Assembly: GCA_045046905.1 (NCBI GenBank)
Contig: JASFYU010000119.1
Coordinates: forward strand, 1 to 20,412
Reading direction: 5' to 3'
Source: JASFYU01 sp045046905
Lineage (GTDB): Bacteria > Bacteroidota > Bacteroidia > Flavobacteriales > Flavobacteriaceae
DNA: 20,412 nucleotides
Part shown: positions 14,830 through 20,412 of the stretch, in pieces
Position numbering within the stretch: the first letter of the stretch is position 1
Layout of the letters: every line of letters starts with the position of its first letter
Position numbers and translations under genes: made by a program
The notes under the pieces: generated by a model
Told to the model about the DNA's origin: nothing
The model's input: the letters and a program-made list of their open reading frames with translations, nothing else
The model's database searches: none

Positions 14830-15663
14830 TTAATTATTTTGAGACTTTACGGTAAGCTCTTGCCCAATTGAAATAATATTGCCCCTCATTTGATTCAAAC
14901 GCTTTAATTCGTCAACAGACACTAAATATCTTCTTGAAATTGAATAGAGGGTATCTCCTTTTTGTACGGTATGGGTATTCTCGATGAATACCGATTCTTT
15001 TGGAGCATCAGGGCGTTGCTTAATAACTTCCCTATCGTATGTATACAACTGATGTTGTTCAATAAGCCCAATTAATTTTTGAGGATACCGCTTATCGGTA
15101 GCATAGCCTGCCTGCCGAAGTCCTTTTGCCCACCTTTTATAATCATCCTCTCGCAGATCGAACAAAAAAGCATAACGAGAACGGCTTGATAAAAATATGC
15201 TATGATCGCGAAATGAATACCTAGGGTGATTGTACTTTCGAAAGCACTCTCCTTTTTTGTCATCGTCATGAAAATCATAATCACCCTGCCATCCTCTATG
15301 GCATTTTATTCCGAAATGATTGTTGGTTTTCATCGCCAGTTCTCCCCTGCCCAAACCGCTTTCTAAAAGACCTTGGGCCAGGGTGATACTCGCCGGAATA
15401 CCATAGGCCTTCATTTCAAATTGTGCTATTTCAGAAAAAGTATCGATATATTCAGCTACCGACGAAACCTCGAATCTCACAAACTTACCCGAATCCTCTG
15501 GTAAGGCATGGAGGCCATCACCTAGATATTTTTTGGAGTTCGTTTTTTCGGAAACTACCTTGGTCTTAGCTATATTGTTGCTGGTATACGCGGGTTTTTT
15601 CTTTGCCTTACAGCCCATCAACACGATACTCAAAACAATTGTAAATAGTAATCTTCTCGTCAT
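14830..15663 (-). CDS. Glucosaminidase-domain lipoprotein with C-terminal LysM
   Basis: A 277-residue lipoprotein (lipobox VLMGC, Cys18) probably hydrolysing the peptidoglycan glycan chain as an N-acetylglucosaminidase. The glucosaminidase domain spans about 70-210. It has the catalytic Glu101 in LLESGLG, the NNHFGIKCH segment (114-122), and FRDHSIFL and YATDKRYPQKL near its end, all typical of FlgJ/Mannosyl-glycoprotein endo-beta-N-acetylglucosaminidase-like enzymes. A single LysM peptidoglycan-binding motif (230-273, HTVQKGDTLYSISRRY) follows. Its start overlaps the stop of the preceding PLP-enzyme gene by 4 bp (ATGA), and hemL follows after 9 bases, so the three are surely co-transcribed. 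Confidence 0.94.
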   Translation of the reverse strand: MTRRLLFTIVLSIVLMGCKAKKKPAYTSNNIAKTKVVSEKTNSKKYLGDGLHALPEDSGKFVRFEVSSVAEYIDTFSEIAQFEMKAYGIPASITLAQGLLESGLGRGELAMKTNNHFGIKCHRGWQGDYDFHDDDKKGECFRKYNHPRYSFRDHSIFLSSRSRYAFLFDLREDDYKRWAKGLRQAGYATDKRYPQKLIGLIEQHQLYTYDREVIKQRPDAPKESVFIENTHTVQKGDTLYSISRRYLVSVDELKRLNQMRGNIISIGQELTVKSQNN

Positions 15664-16565
15664 ATGTCAATCAATGGCAGCTGCCTGTTTTTCAATTTAA
15701 TATTCATTCCTCCAACACTTTGCAATCCTCCTGTGTGAATCGCAAGAATTTTTGTGCCAGACAGAAAATAGTCCTTTTTTATCAGATCCAAAATACCATA
15801 TACCATTTTTCCGGTATAGATAGAATCTAAGGGAATTTGCGTTTTTTCCTTAAAATCATTTATAAAATGTATAAGTGCTGTATTTAGCTTCGCATACCCC
15901 CCAAAATGATACTCGGTCTGTAAGGTCCAATTTTCCTTTTGTACAAATTTACGAATATCTTCATTTAAAAAATCGCCCTTGAGGGCCGAAAAACCCAACA
16001 CCTTTTGCTTTGAATGTGTAGAATTAATAATTCCGGCTATGGTACCTCCCGTACCTACAGAACAACAGATAATATCAAATTCTACATCTTCGGGTACTAG
16101 AATCTCCTCACAGCCTTTTATAGCCAAGGCATTAGTACCACCTTCAGGCAAGAGATAGAACGGGCCAAATTCTTCTTTTAATTGCCCGATAACGTCTGAT
16201 GACTCTTTTTTGCGATAAATTTCACGAGAAACAAATTTGAACTGCATGCCATGTTCGTGGGCCAATTGAAGCGTAGGGTTCTCTTTCCATTTTTCTGAAA
16301 GCTCCTCACCCCGAATAACACCAATAGTTTTGAACCCGTATTGTTTACCCGCATAGGCCGTAGCGGCAATATGGTTTGAGTAGGCACCTCCAAAGGTCAG
16401 TAAAGTCGTAAAAGCATTTGTTTTGGCCTCAATCAAATTATATTTTAATTTCCGGTATTTATTACCTGAAATATGCGGGTGTACCAAATCTTCTCTCTTT
16501 ATACAAAGAGATATTTTCTTTTTGGATAAAAACGGGTAATCTACCCTTTGATTTTCAATCTGCAC
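15660..16565 (-). CDS. PLP-dependent enzyme, ACC deaminase/D-cysteine desulfhydrase family
   Basis: A 301-residue fold-type II PLP enzyme. Lys36 in SGNKYRKLKY (33-42) is the Schiff-base lysine. GGAYSNH (59-65) contains the Ser63-Asn64 pair next to the cofactor and SVGTGGTIAG (169-178) binds the phosphate. PEGGTNALAIKG (140-151) is another family signature. Homologs act as 1-aminocyclopropane-1-carboxylate deaminase or D-cysteine desulfhydrase; which one applies cannot be read from these motifs, though Bacteroidota copies are usually annotated simply as PLP-dependent or ACC deaminase-like. It is the second gene in the minus-strand unit: 12 bases after the HEXXH protein gene and overlapping the glucosaminidase gene by 4 bp. 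Confidence 0.93.
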   Translation of the reverse strand: MQIENQRVDYPFLSKKKISLCIKREDLVHPHISGNKYRKLKYNLIEAKTNAFTTLLTFGGAYSNHIAATAYAGKQYGFKTIGVIRGEELSEKWKENPTLQLAHEHGMQFKFVSREIYRKKESSDVIGQLKEEFGPFYLLPEGGTNALAIKGCEEILVPEDVEFDIICCSVGTGGTIAGIINSTHSKQKVLGFSALKGDFLNEDIRKFVQKENWTLQTEYHFGGYAKLNTALIHFINDFKEKTQIPLDSIYTGKMVYGILDLIKKDYFLSGTKILAIHTGGLQSVGGMNIKLKNRQLPLIDI

Positions 16566-16577
16566 TACAATCTACGT

Positions 16578-16907
16578 TTAGTGCCAAAGGTATTTAATAA
16601 AACTATATGCTTTTCTTTTAGATGGATACTCTAAATTCTTCTCATTTGCATAGGCTTCTCGCTCAAAACTGATATTTTGATAGGCTCTATACCTATCCAT
16701 ATAAAAAATAGAACGTAGCAACCACTCGAAAATATAGAACATATAAAAAGGCAAAATCAACAATTCTTGTTGTTGCCTTAAATGTATTTTCTCATGATTA
16801 ATTAGTACTCTGTCATCTTTTAGAGAATTGCTCTTTACAATAATGAAGGGCCAAAAAGACAGCCCCACATAATTTTTATAGAATACATGTTTAAAGACTA
16901 GAATCAT
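16578..16907 (-). CDS. Small HEXXH-motif membrane-associated protein, putative metalloprotease-like
   Basis: A 109-residue protein with an HEXXH motif (HEKIH, 38-42) followed by a Gln/Leu-rich hydrophobic stretch (about 43-70) that could form a membrane helix. Further on, FEREAYANE (81-89) offers Glu residues as third zinc ligand, an arrangement like gluzincin zinc proteases and the M56-like HEXXH plus later E pattern. I recall this as a widespread but uncharacterised Bacteroidota family; catalytic activity is inferred only from the motif. It is first in the four-gene operon with the PLP enzyme, glucosaminidase and hemL. No signal peptide or lipobox is seen. Confidence 0.75.
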   Translation of the reverse strand: MILVFKHVFYKNYVGLSFWPFIIVKSNSLKDDRVLINHEKIHLRQQQELLILPFYMFYIFEWLLRSIFYMDRYRAYQNISFEREAYANEKNLEYPSKRKAYSFIKYLWH

Positions 16908-17109
16908 AAATCAGTTTTTAAACGGGGCTTTATAAAGGTAATTGTTAAAAATGCACTCTGATCGATAACAGAATTATATTGCCAACAATCACCCGATTAT
17001 CAGAAACAGCTATTATCGCCGTAAAACATAGGATTTTAAGAAGATGTAGCCTTCCTTATCAACAGAAAACCATTAGCTTTACAATACATACTAAAATCAG
17101 TTCTACATA

Positions 17110-17268
17110 ATGAAGAAGATAATGCCGATCGAAAAAGGTGATTTTTACCTTTCTGAAGAAGGGTATAGGGTTTTCACGAAACAATACCACTTAAAAAGGG
17201 GATATTGCTGTGAAAGCGGATGTAGACACTGCCCATATGGCTATGACCCCAAAACAAATTCACAATAG
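17110..17268 (+). CDS. DUF5522 family small Cys-rich protein
   Basis: A 52-residue protein in a gap where no longer gene exists. Cysteines cluster as CCESGCRHC (Cys33, 34, 38, 41) followed by PYGYD, preceded by a YHLKRGY segment. This matches the small DUF5522 Bacteroidota family as I recall it. Four spaced Cys suggest a zinc or iron-sulfur site, but function is unknown. The ATG at 17110 gives a complete frame to TAG at 17266-17268. A possible -7-like TAGCTTTA at 17074-17081 lies upstream. It stands between the divergent minus-strand HEXXH operon and the DUF4136 lipoprotein gene. Confidence 0.8.
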   Translation: MKKIMPIEKGDFYLSEEGYRVFTKQYHLKRGYCCESGCRHCPYGYDPKTNSQ

Positions 17269-17346
17269 CATACACTCTTGTTCGGCACGATTTTTGAGAA
17301 CTAAGACTTCGTCTAACAAGCTATTAATTCCGAAAAAAATAATGTT

Positions 17347-17904
17347 ATGAAAAAAATAAAAATTTTAGCTGTACCGATGCTTGTACTGCTTTTTTTAAGT
17401 TCATGCACTTCCGTTCGTGTTTTATCTGATTATGATAAAGATGCAAATTTCAACACGTATAAATCATACGCCTTTTACAAAACGGGGATTGACAAGGCAC
17501 AAATATCAGACTTGGACAAAAAGAGAATTTTGAGGGCCATTGATACCGAATTGAGCTCACAAGGTTTTGTGAAATCTGAGAATCCTGATATTTTAATCAG
17601 CATTTTCACCAAAGAAAAGGAGCAAGTAGATATTTACAATAACTATTGGGGCGGTCATTATGGTTGGGGATGGAGCCCTTGGTATTGGGGGCCAGGCATT
17701 GGCGGCAACACGGTAAGCACACGAACCGAAGGTTCTTTATATATAGATTTAATCGACGCCAAAAGCAAAGAACTTGTTTGGCAAGGCAAGGGTATCGGAA
17801 ATCTTGGCAATATCCAAAACATAGAAAAGAAAGAACAGCGTATACGCGAATTTGTTTCCGAAATAATGCAGCAGTATCCACCAAATGTGGTAGCGTCGAA
17901 ATAA
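17347..17904 (+). CDS. DUF4136 family lipoprotein
   Basis: A 185-residue lipoprotein (lipobox LSSC, Cys20) typical of the DUF4136 envelope family. Residues about 22-95 begin with the conserved start VRVLSDYDKDANFNTYKSYAF and include ILISIFT. A Gly/Trp/Tyr-rich segment follows (about 97-120: NNYWGGHYGWGWSPWYWGPG), then a closing part with SLYIDLIDAKSKELVWQGKG, the family's last conserved strand and helix. It is predicted to be anchored in the periplasm or outer membrane; function is unknown. It starts 78 bases after the DUF5522 gene and ends in a terminator. Confidence 0.88.
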   Translation: MKKIKILAVPMLVLLFLSSCTSVRVLSDYDKDANFNTYKSYAFYKTGIDKAQISDLDKKRILRAIDTELSSQGFVKSENPDILISIFTKEKEQVDIYNNYWGGHYGWGWSPWYWGPGIGGNTVSTRTEGSLYIDLIDAKSKELVWQGKGIGNLGNIQNIEKKEQRIREFVSEIMQQYPPNVVASK

Positions 17905-17928
17905 AGGGCGAGCAGCACAGTTACAAAC

Positions 17929-17972
17929 AAAGCAAGTTGTTTCATTGGTATTCCAATGTAGCAACTTGCTTT
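17929..17972 (+). terminator. Terminator-like extended hairpin after the DUF4136 gene
   Basis: AAAGCAAGTTG (17929-17939) pairs with CAACTTGCTTT (17962-17972); within the loop CATTGG (17943-17948) pairs with CCAATG (17953-17958). Only a short T-run (GCGATTTT) follows, so it may be a weak or bidirectional terminator. Confidence 0.65.
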
Positions 17973-18112
17973 GCGATTTTCATTCTCTCCTCATCTCTCC
18001 AAATTTGATTTTCCATTTTTATACGCACTAAGACCCCTACTTGATTAATATCTTCACAGTATATTCAATCTTTTGATTTTCGTAACTTTAGGTCGAGATA
18101 AAACAATACAAA

Positions 18113-19864
18113 TTGTCCTACGAAAGCAATCCTATTCTAGATAAGCTCCCCAAACACCTGAAGCAATATATAAAGCCTCAGGATTATGGCGGATATACAG
18201 CCATTGATCAAGCGGTTTGGCGGTATGTGATGCGCAAAAATGTAGCGTATTTAAACAGGGTTGCGCATAGATCGTACACTGAGGGACTCAAAAAAACAGG
18301 AATCTCAATAGACCATATTCCGAATATGTACGGCATGAACCGTATTTTGAAGGAAATCGGCTGGGCCGCCGTTGCAGTAGACGGTTTTATTCCCCCTTCC
18401 GCTTTTATGGAGTTCCAAGCCTATAACATACTGGTCATCGCTTCAGACATTCGACAATTGGACCATATCGAATATACCCCTACCCCAGACATCATTCATG
18501 AAGGTGCCGGCCACGCTCCCATCATTGCCAATCCTGAGTATGCCGAATATCTAAGACGGTTTGGAGAACTTGGCCGCAAGGCAATTTCCAATGCCAAAGA
18601 TTTTGAACTCTATGAGGCGGTACGGCATCTTTCTATATTAAAAGAAGCTTCGGGTACTATAGAAAAGGAAATTCAAAAGGCCCAAAACCATATTGAAGAA
18701 TTACAACAAAATATGGGTGACCCCAGCGAGATCGCCCTTATTCGCAACCTACATTGGTGGACAGTGGAATACGGCCTAATCGGAACGGTAAAAAACCCAA
18801 AAATCTATGGGGCAGGACTTTTGTCATCTATAGGTGAAAGTGCTTGGTGTATGACCGACAAGGTCAAAAAAATACCCTATTCTATTGAAGCGGCACATAC
18901 CTCCTTTGATATTACCCGCCCACAACCACAGCTTTTTGTAACTCCTAATTTTGCATTTCTAAGCCAGGTATTAGAAGAATTCGCCAATACGATGGCCGTG
19001 CGCAGCGGTGATCTGAATGGCATTAAAAAGCTTATTGCATCAAAAGAACTAGGTACTATTGAGCTAAGTACTGGACTACAAATATCTGGTAATTTTAAAA
19101 ATGTAATCGCCTTCAAAAACAAGCCAATATATTTTCAGACTAGTGGAAACACAGCCCTTTCCTATCGTGAAAAGGAGTTGGTAGGCCATAGCACCAAGCA
19201 TCATACTGACGGATTTGGTTCTCCTATCGGAAAATTAAAGGGTATTAATCTTGCTATCGAAGACATGAGTCCACGAGATTTAAAGGCCTATGCTATTTAC
19301 GAAAGTGAAATTGTTTCATTAGAATTCGAAGGCGGCATAAAGGTCAAAGGAAAAATCATTACCGGCACCCGGAATTTAGGCGGAGAAATTATTTTGATCA
19401 CTTTTACAAATTGTACCGTCACCCACAATGATATGGTTCTTTTTCAACCCCATTGGGGGCTGTACCATATGGCCGTTGGTGAAAAAATCGTATCTGCCTT
19501 TAACGGTCCGGCAGACTTGAATAGTTTTAATCTATCTACCCATGAACTTACGAGTACGGTCATCAAACCCGAAAAAGACGCTAAAAAGTTGCATTTAGAA
19601 CAACTATATCAGCAAATTCGAGCGTTTAGAGAAGGAACAAATACTACGATTTCGCGTAATAAGGTATTCAGAGAATTAAAAACCAAACACAGTGGCGATT
19701 GGCTATTGTCAGTTGAATTATATGAGCTTGCCAAGACCAATGGCGATCAGGATTTTGTAAAAGAAATTTTAAAATATTTGGAAATCGTAAAACAAGACAA
19801 TCCTAGGGTCGGTCATCTTATCGAAGATGGCTTGGCCCTAGTCAATACACAATCTACGACCTAA
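18113..19864 (+). CDS. Aromatic amino acid hydroxylase (phenylalanine 4-monooxygenase-like), long form
   Basis: A 583-residue protein starting at TTG: an in-frame stop at 18089-18091 leaves no ATG upstream, and the conserved N-terminus (LDKLPKHLKQY, residues 10-20) begins just after it. The catalytic domain spans about 20-310. It has the iron ligands His129 and His134 in PDIIHEGAGHAP and Glu219 in WWTVEYG, the facial triad of the tetrahydropterin-dependent phenylalanine, tyrosine and tryptophan hydroxylases. Compared with the mammalian enzyme an extra stretch of about 45 residues sits between the second His and the Glu; part of it (about 175-200) looks helical. Residues about 320-583 form an extra C-terminal region with no domain I recognise. 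Long forms like this occur in Bacteroidota. Tyrosine synthesis or phenylalanine degradation is plausible; no pterin genes are nearby. Confidence 0.88.
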   Translation: MSYESNPILDKLPKHLKQYIKPQDYGGYTAIDQAVWRYVMRKNVAYLNRVAHRSYTEGLKKTGISIDHIPNMYGMNRILKEIGWAAVAVDGFIPPSAFMEFQAYNILVIASDIRQLDHIEYTPTPDIIHEGAGHAPIIANPEYAEYLRRFGELGRKAISNAKDFELYEAVRHLSILKEASGTIEKEIQKAQNHIEELQQNMGDPSEIALIRNLHWWTVEYGLIGTVKNPKIYGAGLLSSIGESAWCMTDKVKKIPYSIEAAHTSFDITRPQPQLFVTPNFAFLSQVLEEFANTMAVRSGDLNGIKKLIASKELGTIELSTGLQISGNFKNVIAFKNKPIYFQTSGNTALSYREKELVGHSTKHHTDGFGSPIGKLKGINLAIEDMSPRDLKAYAIYESEIVSLEFEGGIKVKGKIITGTRNLGGEIILITFTNCTVTHNDMVLFQPHWGLYHMAVGEKIVSAFNGPADLNSFNLSTHELTSTVIKPEKDAKKLHLEQLYQQIRAFREGTNTTISRNKVFRELKTKHSGDWLLSVELYELAKTNGDQDFVKEILKYLEIVKQDNPRVGHLIEDGLALVNTQSTT

Positions 19865-19881
19865 AAAACAAAACTCTTTAA

Positions 19882-20412
19882 ATGACTAATATCACTATTA
19901 CCATGAAACTACCGACTTTTTTTATTCTCCTCCTTTTTATTGTACACATGTCGAACGCACAATCAGAGCCAAAATATAATTATGACGAAAGCATGGTTCC
20001 TGAATTTCAAGTACCCGACCCCCTAATCACTTTTAATGGAGCGAAGATTAATACCTCGGCCCAATGGCTTGATGAGCGACGACCCGAACTGCATTCATTT
20101 TTTGAAAAAAACGTATACGGAAAAGTTCCTGGCAAGCTTGACAAGCTTTCATTTGAGGTAATCGAGCAAGGTGATAACGCTTTAAATGGCATGGCGGTAC
20201 GCAAGCAAATACGGGTCACTGCTACCAAAAACAATCGCTCGCTGAATTTTACCATATTACTATACCTGCCAAAGGGGTTGTCAAAAGCAGCTGTTTTTTT
20301 AGGTCATAATTTTCACGGAAACCATACGATTGACAAAGACCCCAATATTATTATCACCGAAGCCTGGGTCATGAACGATAAGGGCTTGGAAATCTCGGAT
20401 CATCGCCCCAAA
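19882..20412 (+). CDS. CE15-like glucuronoyl esterase, 5' part (runs off the window)
   Basis: The frame is open to the last base (177 codons). The ATG at 19903 gives the best signal peptide (MKLPTFFILLLFIVHMSNAQ), so it may be the true start. The visible part has the CE15 glucuronoyl esterase layout: NVYGKVPG, the RKQIRVT segment, LLYLPKG, GHNFHGNHTI, then DPNIIITEAWV and a SDH segment. The nucleophile Ser motif lies beyond the window. This family cleaves ester links between lignin and glucuronoxylan and is secreted. It starts 17 bases after the hydroxylase gene, so co-transcription is possible but functional linkage is doubtful. Length and completeness cannot be judged. Confidence 0.78.
   Translation, partial: MTNITITMKLPTFFILLLFIVHMSNAQSEPKYNYDESMVPEFQVPDPLITFNGAKINTSAQWLDERRPELHSFFEKNVYGKVPGKLDKLSFEVIEQGDNALNGMAVRKQIRVTATKNNRSLNFTILLYLPKGLSKAAVFLGHNFHGNHTIDKDPNIIITEAWVMNDKGLEISDHRPK

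Noticed and set aside
16933..16940. TACCTTTA on the minus strand as promoter of the HEXXH-hemL operon
   Set aside because: One mismatch at the last base of TAnnTTTG and no TTG at a suitable distance; too weak to list.

Overview
The window looks like chromosomal DNA of a marine-type member of the Flavobacteriaceae (Bacteroidota). Evidence: -7 boxes of the form TAnnTTTG; lipoproteins with Bacteroidota-style signal peptides; Bacteroidota-type protein families (YaiO-like barrel, DUF5522, DUF4136, a LysRS with a C-terminal extension, a long aromatic amino acid hydroxylase); and a glucuronoyl-esterase-like gene at the right edge. I see no rRNA, tRNA, CRISPR array, phage gene or intact insertion sequence. 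Genus assignment is not possible from the sequence alone.

Left part (1-4341): a decayed YaiO-type outer-membrane barrel gene with two in-frame stop codons; then on the minus strand lipB (octanoyltransferase) behind a lipoprotein gene, with a good promoter. A 51-residue Pmp3/YqaE membrane protein follows on the minus strand, with its own promoter, divergent from lysS on the plus strand. The region upstream of lysS carries a degenerate 16-bp tandem array.

Centre (4342-12083): a plus-strand group of planctomycete-type genes. A lipoprotein carries a c-type heme motif, DUF1549, a carbohydrate-binding-like insert and DUF1553. It overlaps by 4 bp a Tat-exported DUF1501 lipoprotein. Next are a four-helix membrane protein with a heme-binding domain and leucine-rich repeats, and a DASS/SLC13 anion transporter. 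Together they suggest an envelope redox or hydrolytic module acting on an unknown, possibly carbohydrate or sulfated, substrate. This is the best candidate for an undescribed system here.

Middle right (12084-13539): a 59-codon small membrane or secreted peptide gene followed by a perfect 12-bp terminator hairpin, a Spy/CpxP-like periplasmic protein with its own promoter and terminator, and a palindromic intergenic repeat related to one at 8940-9031.

Right part: a compact minus-strand operon (109-residue HEXXH protein, PLP enzyme of the ACC deaminase/D-cysteine desulfhydrase family, glucosaminidase-LysM lipoprotein, hemL). Then on the plus strand come a 52-residue Cys-rich DUF5522 protein, a DUF4136 lipoprotein with a terminator, a 583-residue aromatic amino acid hydroxylase starting at TTG, and the 5' part of a CE15-like esterase running off the window.

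Four small genes or gene ends (2194-2349, 12422-12601, 17110-17268, 19882-20412) are easily missed by length-limited ORF calling.
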